A DNA stretch of 64,000 bases, taken from the NCBI GenBank assembly GCA_002050275.1, contig MWTB01000007.1:61598-125597 (forward strand). Direction: 5' to 3'. This document shows, in pieces, positions 42,424 through 50,855 of the stretch (positions are counted from its first letter, which is position 1; each line of letters begins with the position of its first letter). The notes under the pieces were generated by a model, which saw only the letters and a list, made by a program, of their open reading frames with translations, did not search any database and had not been told where the DNA came from. Origin of the DNA: Anaerolineae bacterium UTCFX1. GTDB taxonomy: Bacteria; Chloroflexota; Anaerolineae; Anaerolineales; Villigracilaceae. Both the position numbers and the translations under genes were made by a program.

Positions 42424-43656
42424 ATGACATTTCCTGCGTTGTCGAATATAACCCGCCCCTCCGCGCAAAAAATTGTCCTGCGCGTTTCCGCAAACGCCGA
42501 GAAGAATATTCGGCGCGGACATCCTTGGGTTTTCGAGAAATCCATTCTCAAGCAAAGTCGGCACGGAGCGCCCGGTGAGTTGGCGATCCTCTTCGACGCG
42601 AAACGTGAATTTCTAGCGATTGGCTTATACGACCCAACATCGCCTATTCGCGTCCGAATTTTACAGAGCGGAAAACCCGCCGTCATTAATTCAAATTGGC
42701 TTCAAGAGAAGATACATACTGCCAGCGCATTACGCCAGCCGTTGAACGCTCCGCACACCAACGGATATCGCCTCGTTCACGGAGAGAACGACGGCTTGCC
42801 CGGGCTGGTCGTTGACCGTTACGCGGACGCGCTGGTCGTCAAACTTTACACGCCAGCTTGGATTCCCTATTTAAAAGAAATCTGCGGCGCTTTTCCTTCT
42901 TATAAATATATCGTGTTACGCTTCAGCCGCTCCGCGCAGAAGCAGACGGCCGCGTTACAAGGTCTTGCCGACGGCTCGATGCTTACCTCGCATACTCCTC
43001 CAGGCGCGATCCTGTTCAAAGAAAACGGCATAATCTTTGAATGCGATCCAATCAACGGACAAAAAACGGGCTTCTTTTTAGATCAACGCGAAAACCGCGA
43101 ACGCATCAGGAATCTTTCACAACATAAAACTGTTTTGAATGTCTTCTCATACACCGGCGGCTTTTCCCTTTACGCCGCGGCGGGCGGCGCCAAAGCGGTG
43201 ACGAGCGTAGACCTAAGCCTGCCCGCTACGCAAGCCGTTTTACGAAACATTAAACATAACCAACGGCTGCCCGAGGTTAGAGCCACAAAATTTGAAACGC
43301 TTACGGAAGACGCGTTTAAAGCATTAACTGAGATGAAAGCGAGCGGGCGTAAATTCGATCTCGTTATTCTCGATCCGCCGATGTTCGCGCAAAATCAAAT
43401 GCAAGTTGAGGCGGCGTTATCCGCTTACCGCCGCTTGACGCAACTGGGACTGAGCGTTTTAAAATCAGGCGGGATTCTCGCGCAAGCCTCCTGCTCCAGC
43501 CGCGTGAGCGCCGAACGTTTCTTTGAATCGATTCATCAAGCGGCGCAAGCAGCGCGGCGTCCGCTTCAAGAGATCCAAAGGACTGGTCACGCGTTGGATC
43601 ATCCAATCGCCTTCAAAGAGGGCGCGTATCTTAAATGTTTGTTTGCAATCGCATAG
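42424..43656 (+). CDS. RlmI-like rRNA cytosine-C5 methyltransferase
   Basis: A 410-aa protein: N-terminal PUA domain ([28 protein letters not shown]), central EEHUD-like domain ([17 protein letters not shown]), and a Rossmann methyltransferase ([44 protein letters not shown]). This is the RlmI architecture, which methylates 23S rRNA C1962 using SAM. The catalytic Cys sits in ASCSS. Confidence 0.92.
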   Translation: MTFPALSNITRPSAQKIVLRVSANAEKNIRRGHPWVFEKSILKQSRHGAPGELAILFDAKREFLAIGLYDPTSPIRVRILQSGKPAVINSNWLQEKIHTASALRQPLNAPHTNGYRLVHGENDGLPGLVVDRYADALVVKLYTPAWIPYLKEICGAFPSYKYIVLRFSRSAQKQTAALQGLADGSMLTSHTPPGAILFKENGIIFECDPINGQKTGFFLDQRENRERIRNLSQHKTVLNVFSYTGGFSLYAAAGGAKAVTSVDLSLPATQAVLRNIKHNQRLPEVRATKFETLTEDAFKALTEMKASGRKFDLVILDPPMFAQNQMQVEAALSAYRRLTQLGLSVLKSGGILAQASCSSRVSAERFFESIHQAAQAARRPLQEIQRTGHALDHPIAFKEGAYLKCLFAIA

Positions 43657-43750
43657 CGGACTAAACGTTTGCGCCCAATATGAATTAATTTTAAGCGCCG
43701 CGCGCGGTCGCAAGTTCATGGGGTATGATTTGGCGCACATTTGGAATACT

Positions 43751-44704
43751 ATGAAAAATAAATTTAAATCTATTCCCATTAAACCGTCCGAGATCACGCC
43801 GTATTCGCAGTATATATCGCGGCGCGAATTCCTCAAAACAGCGGGCGTTTTCTCTGGGGCGGCGGCGTTAGCGGCATGCGCTCCAAAGGGAATACAATCC
43901 GCCATCCCCGAGAAGGAAGCGGCGACTCCCTACGCGCTCGACGAATTGGGCGATCCCGCTAATTTGTTCGACGATATCGTTCACTATAATAATTTCTACG
44001 AATTTACCGAAGATAAAGAAGGCGTCGCGCGTTTAGCGCAAGAGTTTACAACCCGACCTTGGACCGTGGACGTATACGGCTTAGTACGAAATCCCAAAAC
44101 TTACGGCGTCGAAGATTTGTTGAATAAATTCACGCAAGAGGAGCGCATTTATCGCTTGCGCTGCGTAGAGGCGTGGAGCATGGTTGTCCCGTGGACAGGG
44201 TTTTCGCTGGCGAACCTGTTGCGCAAGGCAGATCCAACCTCAGATGCGAAATACGTCCGCTTTGAAACGATCTATCGTCCCGAAGAAATGCCTGGATTGA
44301 AAAGCCCGTTTTATCCATGGCCCTATCAAGAAGGTCTGCGGCTCGACGAAGCGTTGAACGAACTGACGATTCTGGCGACGGGTTTATACGGCTTGCCCAT
44401 GCCTAATCAAGACGGCGCGCCGATTCGTCTGATCGTGCCATGGAAGTACGGCTTCAAATCCATCAAATCCATCGTAAGGATCGAGCTTGTAGCGGAACGT
44501 CCCACCACTTTCTGGAATACAGTCAACGCAAAAGAATACGGTTTCTATTCCAACGTGAACCCACAGCGCCCGCATCCGCGTTGGTCGCAAGCGACAGAGC
44601 GCCGCATCGGCGAATTTGGGCGCCGCCCAACGTTAATGTTCAACGGATACGCCGAACAAGTGGCGCATCTCTATGAAGGCATGGATTTGATCAAGGAATA
44701 TTGA
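43751..44704 (+). CDS. msrP: protein-methionine-sulfoxide reductase catalytic subunit MsrP
   Basis: A 317-aa molybdopterin enzyme that reduces methionine sulfoxide in envelope proteins. It has a twin-arginine signal ([18 protein letters not shown]), the molybdenum-ligand Cys in [15 protein letters not shown], and [14 protein letters not shown] at the cofactor domain. Start 43751 gives a normal Tat signal; an in-frame ATG at 43719 lies before the TATGAT -10-like box. It overlaps msrQ. Confidence 0.94.
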   Translation: MKNKFKSIPIKPSEITPYSQYISRREFLKTAGVFSGAAALAACAPKGIQSAIPEKEAATPYALDELGDPANLFDDIVHYNNFYEFTEDKEGVARLAQEFTTRPWTVDVYGLVRNPKTYGVEDLLNKFTQEERIYRLRCVEAWSMVVPWTGFSLANLLRKADPTSDAKYVRFETIYRPEEMPGLKSPFYPWPYQEGLRLDEALNELTILATGLYGLPMPNQDGAPIRLIVPWKYGFKSIKSIVRIELVAERPTTFWNTVNAKEYGFYSNVNPQRPHPRWSQATERRIGEFGRRPTLMFNGYAEQVAHLYEGMDLIKEY

Positions 44705-45399
44705 TGTCGGCGCGCGCGCAACGTTATACCCTTCTTCAAATCGCCGTGCATGTATACGCGTGGTCGGCATTAATCATGATTTGCTTCGACCTTCTCACAG
44801 GAAATCTATCGGCGAATCCGATTCAAGAGATCGAACAACGCACGGGGCGTCACGCCATCACGCTATTGATGCTCTCGTTGGCATGTACGCCGCTCAATAC
44901 GCTGTTCGGTTGGCGCGAATTGATCCAACGGCGGCGCGCGCTGGGTTTATATGCATTCATGTATGGCGCGCTGCACGCGACCATCTACGTTAATCTCGAT
45001 TACGGTTTCGCTTGGAACCTGCTCGCTCAAACGATCGGCGAAAAGCCCTACATCCTTCTTGGCATATTGGGGCTCCTTATGTTGACCCCTCTAGCCATAA
45101 CCTCTTTCGATCTATGGAAGCGCCGCCTCGGCAAACGCTGGAAGAGACTGCATCAGACCGTCTACCTGATCGCGCCGATCCTCCTCCTGCATTACGCCTG
45201 GAGCAAAAAAGGAGACCTCTTCGCGCTGCAAGGCGACATCGTGCGTCCGTTAATTTATTCTTTGATCGCGGGTGTTCTGTTGCTTGCGCGAATTCCCTCC
45301 ATCCGAAGAAGCATCGCTTCATTTCGATACCGGACGCTGGCGCGGTTTCAGAAGCGGAGCGCGGCGCCCGGCGCGCATCAGCGCGAAAGTTACGACTGA
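44704..45399 (+). CDS. msrQ: MsrQ haem-binding membrane subunit
   Basis: A 231-aa protein with about six membrane helices. GRHAITLLMLSLACTPLN, RALGLYAFMYGALHATIYV, and KRWKRLHQTVYLIAPILLLH carry the conserved haem-binding His residues of the MsrQ/YedZ family, which passes quinol electrons to MsrP. Its ATG overlaps the msrP stop (TGATG). Confidence 0.94.
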   Translation: MSARAQRYTLLQIAVHVYAWSALIMICFDLLTGNLSANPIQEIEQRTGRHAITLLMLSLACTPLNTLFGWRELIQRRRALGLYAFMYGALHATIYVNLDYGFAWNLLAQTIGEKPYILLGILGLLMLTPLAITSFDLWKRRLGKRWKRLHQTVYLIAPILLLHYAWSKKGDLFALQGDIVRPLIYSLIAGVLLLARIPSIRRSIASFRYRTLARFQKRSAAPGAHQRESYD

Positions 45400-45424
45400 C
45401 AAATTTTCAGGCTTGCACTATAAT
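45396..45424 (+). promoter_or_regulatory. promoter of the DsbA-like gene
   Basis: CTGACA at 45396-45401, 17-nt spacer, TATAAT at 45419-45424. The ATG at 45432 begins 7 nt after the -10 box: leaderless transcript predicted. Confidence 0.82.
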
Positions 45425-45431
45425 GACGAAC

Positions 45432-46232
45432 ATGTCTACAAAATCGAAACCTGTAAAAACAAACGATCCCTACGAGCCGCTCATTGAGTCCGCTTCAACG
45501 GACGAAGCGCCGTTCAACGCCGAAGATACGATCATCTTTAAGCGCAGTCATTTCTTTACCGCGCTGAGCGTACTGACTTTTGCCGTAGGGGTGGCGCTCG
45601 GTTATCTCATCTGGGGCGCGAACGTTTTCTCTGCCAAACAAGCGGACGCGCAAGCGACAAATCCGCCTCCAGCCGCAAACAATGCGCCGCCGCAAATCAC
45701 TCGCTACCCGGTTGCCGACGCGGGCTTTCCGTCCATCGGTCCAAAAGACGCGCCGATCGTTATTGTCGAATTCAGCGATTTCCAATGTCCGTACTGCAAG
45801 CAATGGCAACAGACCGTCTACCAACCTTTGTTAGACGCCTACCCCGGTCAAATTCGGATCGTCTACCGTCATCTGCCGCTCACGTCCATTCATCCCGACG
45901 CGCAAGCCGCCGCAGAAGCCTCCATGTGCGCGAACGAACAAAATAAATTCTGGGAATTTCACGATAAATTATTCGCCGGTTCCTCGCTCAGCGTCAACGT
46001 ATATTCGCAGTACGCGTCTGAATTAGGGCTTGACCTTAACAAATTTGAAGCCTGCGTAAAAAACAGAATTTATCAACAAGCCGTGCAAACCGACAGCGAT
46101 TTCGCGCTCAACCTCGGCGTAAGCTCAACGCCTACGTTCTTTATCAACGGGCTTGCCGTCGTCGGCGCGCAGCCGCTCGGCGTCTTCCAGCAGGTAATTG
46201 ACAAGGAACTCGCCGGAGAATTTCCGAAGTAG
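45432..46232 (+). CDS. membrane-anchored DsbA-like thiol oxidoreductase
   Basis: A 266-aa protein: cytoplasmic N-terminus (about 40 residues), one membrane helix (FFTALSVLTFAVGVALGYLI), a Pro/Ala linker, and a thioredoxin-fold domain with the active site FSDFQCPYCKQWQQ and the cis-Pro loop SSTPTFFING. The DSBA-like/thioredoxin_4 family forms or isomerises disulphides outside the cytoplasm. Start 45432 is set by the promoter; the ATG at 45423 overlaps the -10 box. Confidence 0.92.
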   Translation: MSTKSKPVKTNDPYEPLIESASTDEAPFNAEDTIIFKRSHFFTALSVLTFAVGVALGYLIWGANVFSAKQADAQATNPPPAANNAPPQITRYPVADAGFPSIGPKDAPIVIVEFSDFQCPYCKQWQQTVYQPLLDAYPGQIRIVYRHLPLTSIHPDAQAAAEASMCANEQNKFWEFHDKLFAGSSLSVNVYSQYASELGLDLNKFEACVKNRIYQQAVQTDSDFALNLGVSSTPTFFINGLAVVGAQPLGVFQQVIDKELAGEFPK

Positions 46233-46268
46233 CCGCAGAATGGTCGCTTACCTCGCGCGGAAAACATC

Positions 46269-46934
46269 ATGAAGAAATTCGTCGCAGTCGCCGGAAATAT
46301 CGGCGTGGGAAAATCTACGCTAGTGCAAATGTTATGCGAACGCGCCGGCTGGGAGCCGTTCTATGAGCCGGTAGCGGAAAATCCCTACCTCGTCGATTTC
46401 TACGCCGACATGCGCGCATGGTCGTTCCATTCGCAGGTTTTTTTCCTCACACATCGTCTCCATTCGCATTACCAACTGTCTCAGCGTTCAACCTCGGTCG
46501 CGCAAGATCGCAGCGTCTACGAAGACGCCGAAATCTTCGCTCAAAACCTCTATCTGCAGGGGCATTTTCAAGAACGCGACTATCAAACTTATCGCGATCT
46601 CTACGAGACGATGAGACGCTTCCTCCCGCCCCCCGATCTGGTCATCTATCTGCGAGCGTCAGTATCCACTCTACAAAACCGCATCTCCAATCGCGGACGC
46701 GCCTACGAGCGCGCCATCGCGCCGGGCTATTTAGACGGCTTAAATAATCTCTACGAAGCGTGGATTGATAACTTCACGCTATGCCCCGTACTGGCTATCC
46801 CCGCCGACGACTTGGACTACGTTTCACATTCCGGACATTTGCGCCTGATCATTCAAAAAGTAGATGAGAAATTAACCGGCAAAGAAGAAGTGGCGTTCGA
46901 GCCGGAAGAAGTGGCGCGCGCGGCGGACGATTAA
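46269..46934 (+). CDS. deoxynucleoside kinase
   Basis: A 221-aa kinase of the deoxyadenosine/deoxycytidine/deoxyguanosine kinase family. P-loop VAGNIGVGKSTLVQ, nucleoside-site WEPFYEPVAENPYL, the catalytic ERS-type motif is QDRSVYEDAEIFA, and the lid is RISNRGRAYER. It salvages deoxynucleosides to dNMPs. Specificity cannot be told. It ends one base before the convergent lamin-tail gene. Confidence 0.93.
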   Translation: MKKFVAVAGNIGVGKSTLVQMLCERAGWEPFYEPVAENPYLVDFYADMRAWSFHSQVFFLTHRLHSHYQLSQRSTSVAQDRSVYEDAEIFAQNLYLQGHFQERDYQTYRDLYETMRRFLPPPDLVIYLRASVSTLQNRISNRGRAYERAIAPGYLDGLNNLYEAWIDNFTLCPVLAIPADDLDYVSHSGHLRLIIQKVDEKLTGKEEVAFEPEEVARAADD

Positions 46935-48617
46935 TTAATCCGCAAACACATCCCATTTACCGTTAATATTCGGCAGCCGCAATTCTCCATACCAGCCCGT
47001 ATCATCCCAATAACGACGACTCCAAATCGCATTCCCAAACGGATCACATTCCGCCCAATGGAATTCCTGCGGAAGCGTATCGGCGATCGGACAAAGCGCG
47101 GCGTTAATCAACGGGATAGAAGCGTTGGGCGCGCTTCCGAGCGAATTGGGCAATCCGGGCGTCGGGTAGCAGTTATTTTCCAAAAGCCCCAGCCCGCCTT
47201 TATCTGGCAGGCGGCAGAAGGATTGATCGGGATAATTCACTACGTTGTAGTCGAAAGCGTCTGTCAACCCGCCGTTAGGCTTGAGCAGGCGCACCGCATC
47301 GCCGCCGTCGCTGAGCAATAAGCCGGTCTGATTCCCATAAAAGACGATCCGCTCTCCGGGTCTGAGCGTTAAAGACGATATTCGATAGGGCGTCGAGCCG
47401 GTATTTACCTCGTCATCCAGCGTCCAGCCGCTTAAGTTGACGCTGGTTGCGCCATAGTTGATCAATTCAATATATTCATCGCCGGTGTTGATAAGCCCAT
47501 CGTTGTTCCAGTCTCGTCCGGGGCGCGGCACAAATTCGTTGATCGCAACCAGTTGAATGGGAGCAGCCGTTGGAGTGCGAGAAGGCGTTATTGTCTTTGT
47601 AGGGGTTTTCGTGTTTGTAGGCGTGTAGGTTATTGTGGGCGTACGCGTAAGCGAAGGAATGCGAGTAGGAGATGAGGTACGCGTAAGCGAAGGTGTGCGA
47701 GTAGGAGATGGCGTACGAGTAAGCGAAGGTGTGCGGGTAGGAGATGGCGTACGAGAAGGCGTAAGTGTACGAGAGGGCGTAGGAGTTGCAGTTGTGGGGA
47801 ATGCTGAAAGCGCAATCATGGTCTCTGTCGCAGCGACATTCGTATTCCCCGCTGCCACAGTGAGGGTTTCTTCGTTAGGGGTTTCCGTAGGAGTGTACGG
47901 GCCTACTCCGCAAATATATCCTATCGAATCCTTGTTGCGCGCCATAGGATCTGCAACCTTGAAATCGGCTTTGTTATCATCCGTGTCTACACAGCTATCA
48001 ATGCGCATACTAGATTTCTTTGCATTCAGCGCGTCAGCGGGATGGTAGGGCCCTTCAGAAAAAGTGGCTGTTCCATATCCGACAAGGTCAATAATGCTTG
48101 CAATTTCAGACGGAGAGCATGGCTTGTTATCTCCGTTGCAGGTTAATTCTATTGTTGAATCAACTAATGCAACTTTGCCATTGTTCGCATTTATATTTAT
48201 ATTACTTATTACGTCAGGAACTGGAAGAGCCGTTCCAACGCTCCCCCCCGAGTTCCCTTGAATTAAATAATACTGTCCGGCTTTCAATAAGCCGCTAAGG
48301 TTAACGGCAGTCCACCTACTTCCAGCTGGAGCTGCATATTGCACTGACAATCCGTCCAAAGAAATATCTTGATCGGTAGGGTTGAAAATCTCAATAAAAT
48401 CATGAGTATAAAACGCACCCGCATTTCCTCCGCCACCGTAAATCTGACTGATCACAAGAAGCTCCGGTCCATGCTGCGCCAAAGGCGCAGCATGGACCGG
48501 AGCCAGCAACGATATTGCCAACGCTCCGCACAGCGCAGAAAACAATATAACCCATAATAGACTGCGCCAAATAGCTCTTGAAATCTTCATGTCAAAAACG
48601 CTGCGCGCTACGCTCAT
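46935..48617 (-). CDS. secreted protein with two lamin-tail domains and a Ser/Thr/Pro linker
   Basis: A 560-aa protein. The signal peptide is long (MSVARSVFDMKISRAIWRSL to about residue 48). Two lamin-tail domains (LTD) are at about 50-200 (LLVISQIYGGGGNAGAFY, HDFIEIFNPTDQDISLDG) and about 355-470 (LVAINEFVPRPGRDWNNDG, DEYIELINYGATSVNLSGW), linked by SRTPSPTRTPSLTRTP-type repeats. It is probably exported to the cell surface; LTD proteins often accompany nucleases or adhesins. Start 48617 overlaps the spoVS stop (ATGA); 48590 is an alternative. A perfect 20-bp palindrome lies in the signal peptide region. Confidence 0.82.
   Translation of the reverse strand: MSVARSVFDMKISRAIWRSLLWVILFSALCGALAISLLAPVHAAPLAQHGPELLVISQIYGGGGNAGAFYTHDFIEIFNPTDQDISLDGLSVQYAAPAGSRWTAVNLSGLLKAGQYYLIQGNSGGSVGTALPVPDVISNININANNGKVALVDSTIELTCNGDNKPCSPSEIASIIDLVGYGTATFSEGPYHPADALNAKKSSMRIDSCVDTDDNKADFKVADPMARNKDSIGYICGVGPYTPTETPNEETLTVAAGNTNVAATETMIALSAFPTTATPTPSRTLTPSRTPSPTRTPSLTRTPSPTRTPSLTRTSSPTRIPSLTRTPTITYTPTNTKTPTKTITPSRTPTAAPIQLVAINEFVPRPGRDWNNDGLINTGDEYIELINYGATSVNLSGWTLDDEVNTGSTPYRISSLTLRPGERIVFYGNQTGLLLSDGGDAVRLLKPNGGLTDAFDYNVVNYPDQSFCRLPDKGGLGLLENNCYPTPGLPNSLGSAPNASIPLINAALCPIADTLPQEFHWAECDPFGNAIWSRRYWDDTGWYGELRLPNINGKWDVFAD
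47635..47790. repeat. coding repeats for the Ser/Thr/Pro/Arg linker
   Basis: Tandem 21-24 base units such as gcgtacgcgtaagcgaaggtg recur about seven times on the plus strand, encoding the TPSxTRTPS motif of the lamin-tail protein. Slippage-prone. Confidence 0.8.
48461..48503. repeat. perfect 20-bp inverted repeat in the lamin-tail gene
   Basis: GCTCCGGTCCATGCTGCGCC (48461-48480), an AAA loop, and its exact complement at 48484-48503. It encodes VHAAPLAQHGPE at the signal-peptide cleavage region, and would form a very stable mRNA hairpin. Confidence 0.95.
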
Positions 48618-48889
48618 CCGCCATGCTGCGAACGCAATTCAACGCTGAATTTAATAGCCGTACGAACTTTTTCGTCAATCGTTACATCTGCAAACTGAGG
48701 CATACATACAATGTGGATATTGTCGTTTGTCAAATATCCTGTCGCCAGCGCCAACGCCTTCACCGCTTGATTAACTGCGGCGGCGCCGATGGCTTGCACT
48801 TCTGCCTGTTTGTGTTCGCGAATGACCCCCGCGATCGCGCCTGCGACGGAAGCGGTACGAGAATTGGCTGAGACCCTAATCATATTCAT
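48614..48889 (-). CDS. spoVS: SpoVS-family (Alba-like) protein
   Basis: A 91-aa protein with IRVSANSRTASVAGAIAGVI, the near-invariant SpoVS start, and AIGAAAVNQAVKALALATGY and KFSVELR at the end. SpoVS-like proteins bind nucleic acid (Alba fold); in Bacillus it affects sporulation, but homologues occur in non-sporulating bacteria. Start 48889 is preferred (aagg 8 nt upstream). It is the gene next to the oriC candidate and is coupled to the lamin-tail gene downstream. Confidence 0.92.
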   Translation of the reverse strand: MNMIRVSANSRTASVAGAIAGVIREHKQAEVQAIGAAAVNQAVKALALATGYLTNDNIHIVCMPQFADVTIDEKVRTAIKFSVELRSQHGG

Positions 48890-48921
48890 GATTCGCCTTT
48901 CGTTGTAAAAGGGGGCTCGAC

Positions 48922-49024
48922 TTGATATGAAGATTGTACAGGATTTATTTATTAGATTCAAGTGTTTCTTTAAAAGATATATAACTTTAGTAGCAGTAGT
49001 AGGGGCTGTGGATACTGTGGATAA
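48922..49024 (-). other. oriC core: AT-rich region, DnaA-trios and paired DnaA boxes
   Basis: Read on the minus strand: DnaA boxes TTATCCACA (49024-49016) and GTATCCACA (49015-49007) in tandem, a GC-rich GCCC (49006-49003), then CTA/CTA/CTG/CTA/CTA trinucleotides (49002-48988), then about 65 bases of AT-rich DNA. This is the order of the basal unwinding system described for Bacillus subtilis oriC: boxes, GC cluster, DnaA-trios, melting region. It lies between spoVS and the Flp pilin gene, divergently transcribed. Confidence 0.88.
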
Positions 49025-49251
49025 AAATTTCTCGCCCCCACCTATGGGCGGGCTCCTCGATGTCATACCCAATGTACGGCTAATTTACCATTTTTAACCT
49101 TTTTGCGCTAACACGCTTTGTGGAAAGAATCAGGATAATTTTGTTGCATGGAAGGGAACTAAAAGCCAGATTTCCATATTTAGGAAAGAAGGAAGAGGTA
49201 AGCCCATATATGGGGGGCGCTTTTTAACCTTGATAAGCCAAATAAACGGAC
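49025..49251. other. oriC inter-box spacer
   Basis: No gene. It contains one weak DnaA-like box (ctttccaca, complement at 49119-49127), AT-rich stretches, and the short palindrome gcccatatatggggggc at about 49202-49218. It separates the two DnaA-box clusters. From 49302 to 49508 nothing further is recognised. Confidence 0.5.
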
Positions 49252-49301
49252 TTTTCCACAAACGAAGCCAGTTATCCACAAATAATCGCTACTTATCCAC
49301 A
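49252..49301 (+). other. oriC second DnaA-box cluster
   Basis: TTTTCCACA (49252-49260), TTATCCACA (49272-49280) and TTATCCACA (49293-49301), all in the same orientation with 20-21 bp period, so on one face of the helix. Two are perfect consensus DnaA boxes. Confidence 0.9.
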
Positions 49302-49508
49302 AAATAGACGCTTGCGCGTAGTTAAAGACATTTAGAAGAGCCCTAAATATGGGTTAGGTTGTCTGGATTCCTTCTTGACTCCTTATGAAGAATCGCGCGT
49401 AGATTGCGCTCAATGCGTTATGGAACAGCCGAGCGTGCAATCCTCAATTTTGCTTGATTTGCCGTTAGCGATTAACAAACTTGCAAACGCGATTTTGCCT
49501 TTTAAACC

Positions 49509-49536
49509 TTGAAAATTTCTAGAAAGCGGCTATACT
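49509..49536 (+). promoter_or_regulatory. promoter of the Flp pilin gene
   Basis: TTGAAA at 49509-49514, 16-nt spacer, TATACT at 49531-49536. A leader of about 50 nt precedes the ATG. Confidence 0.8.
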
Positions 49537-49593
49537 GTGAACAGTCCGCAGGGTGTTCCTCGGATAAAGTTTATTGAAGAAAGGAATATTACC

Positions 49594-49743
49594 ATGTTGT
49601 TTGCACCGAAAGAAAAAGGTCAGGGCCTCGTCGAGTACGCGATTATTATCGCGCTTGTGGCCATCGTTGTAATCGCTGTTATGCGCTTGCTCGGTCCCAA
49701 GATCGGCAACACGTTCAGCACCATCAACTCGTCCTTGCCCTAA
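49594..49743 (+). CDS. Flp/Fap-type pilin
   Basis: A 49-aa type IVb prepilin: short leader MLFAPKEKG, then QGLVEYAIIIALVAIVVIAV, with the conserved Gly before the cleavage site and Glu at mature position 5. It would be processed by a prepilin peptidase and assembled into Flp pili. No tad/flp assembly genes are nearby. The aaagga site lies 9 nt before the ATG. It is the gene beside the oriC candidate. Confidence 0.92.
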   Translation: MLFAPKEKGQGLVEYAIIIALVAIVVIAVMRLLGPKIGNTFSTINSSLP

Positions 49744-49758
49744 CCGGCATATAAGTAA

Positions 49759-49790
49759 AAAAAGACCTCGCCATATGGCGAGGTCTTTTT
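49759..49790. terminator. bidirectional terminator
   Basis: Perfect palindrome aaaaagacctcgccat / atggcgaggtcttttt with T/A runs on both sides. It serves the pilin gene and the convergent lipoprotein gene. Confidence 0.93.
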
Positions 49791-49806
49791 TTATTGTCTT
49801 CCTGAT

Positions 49807-50826
49807 TTATTTGATCAATTCCACAAGATCAAGATTAGACGCTTCTACATAGCGGCGAAACTCATCGTAGAAAGCATCATTCACCTGCATCAACTCCTTA
49901 ATTCCGTATGCGGTTTCGAGCGCTGCGCGCCCGCGGTCAACTTGCATGAGAACTAGAATAGTCTTTGCAAACAAATTGCGCATGGGAGCGGGCATATTTG
50001 ATGAGAGCGCCAGCGTTTCATAAGGAATGATCGCTGGCATACGCCAGATCACGATTACGCGTTCCATCAGGTCGGGAAATTGATCTTCCAACGAGGGAAA
50101 TTTTCTCGCGTCAATGTACGTCGCGCCGAAATCGCAAATCCCACCGGCGTATAGCGAGCGCACTACGGTAGGATGCCCCTCTACGAATGCGGCTGGCTGA
50201 GAGATGACGTTGTTCGCGTTGAGATACCCTAGCGGGACGACGTATCCAGATATTGAAGTTCGATCTGTCCAGCAGGGTTTCTTCCCGTTGAATTGTCTCA
50301 ATGCCGCGCGCGCGTCGTCGTTAGTATTTGTCGCGGATGCGGGATCGAAATAAGAGAGAAAACCCGCATCGCGACGCGCAAGGAATTGAGCGCCATAGAA
50401 GGCATTGCCGTCGCGCATGAGCGCGAATGCCGCTTTGGCGAAGCCCTGTTTGTGCGCCAACAAATAACCATATGGAGACAACAGGGCGATATGAGCGTTG
50501 CCGATGGCAAAATCGTTTACAAGCGCGCTCTCCGAATCGGGAATTACTGCGACAACGGTATAACCTGTCCGTTCAAGCAATTGAGCGGCGATAAAGTTTG
50601 CCGATTCGATCTCCGTCGCGTCGGCGGAAGGCTGCAGTGCGAGGATTAACGGATTTTCGTCCGTGCCGAGTTCCGCTGTTGGCGGAGAGGCAGGCGAAGG
50701 TTCCGTCTCTATCTGCGGGGTTGGGGTATAAGTTTGCGCCGGCGTTATAGTAAGGCGTGGAAAGTTGCATGCCACTGCGATCAGAATCGCGCAAAGAGAG
50801 ATCGAACGAGCAACCTTGTGCGTCAT
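49807..50826 (-). CDS. PhnD-family substrate-binding lipoprotein
   Basis: A 339-aa lipoprotein: signal ending in IAVAC, a Thr/Pro linker (TPAQTYTPTPQIETEP), then a periplasmic-binding-protein fold of the phosphate/phosphonate type (PLILALQPSADATEIESAN, IALLSPYGYLLAHKQGFA, RTSISGYVVPLGYL, ICDFGATYIDAR). No ABC permease or ATPase gene is adjacent, so it may have a sensory or orphan role. It is divergent from the DUF4230 gene with about 30 bp between starts. Confidence 0.88.
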   Translation of the reverse strand: MTHKVARSISLCAILIAVACNFPRLTITPAQTYTPTPQIETEPSPASPPTAELGTDENPLILALQPSADATEIESANFIAAQLLERTGYTVVAVIPDSESALVNDFAIGNAHIALLSPYGYLLAHKQGFAKAAFALMRDGNAFYGAQFLARRDAGFLSYFDPASATNTNDDARAALRQFNGKKPCWTDRTSISGYVVPLGYLNANNVISQPAAFVEGHPTVVRSLYAGGICDFGATYIDARKFPSLEDQFPDLMERVIVIWRMPAIIPYETLALSSNMPAPMRNLFAKTILVLMQVDRGRAALETAYGIKELMQVNDAFYDEFRRYVEASNLDLVELIK

Positions 50827-50843
50827 AATATTCCTTGAACGAT

Positions 50844-50849
50844 TATAAT
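50844..50849 (+). promoter_or_regulatory. -10 box of the DUF4230 gene
   Basis: TATAAT ending 6 nt before the ATG at 50856, suggesting a leaderless transcript. No matching -35 hexamer is seen at 16-18 nt. Confidence 0.6.
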
Positions 50850-50855
50850 GGAAGC

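Noticed and set aside
45423..45431. Upstream ATG (45423) for the DsbA-like gene
   Set aside because: It overlaps the -10 box TATAAT, so it would not be in the transcript; 45432 is the likely start.
47635..47790. Non-coding minisatellite
   Set aside because: The repeats are in frame and code for the Ser/Thr/Pro linker of the lamin-tail protein.
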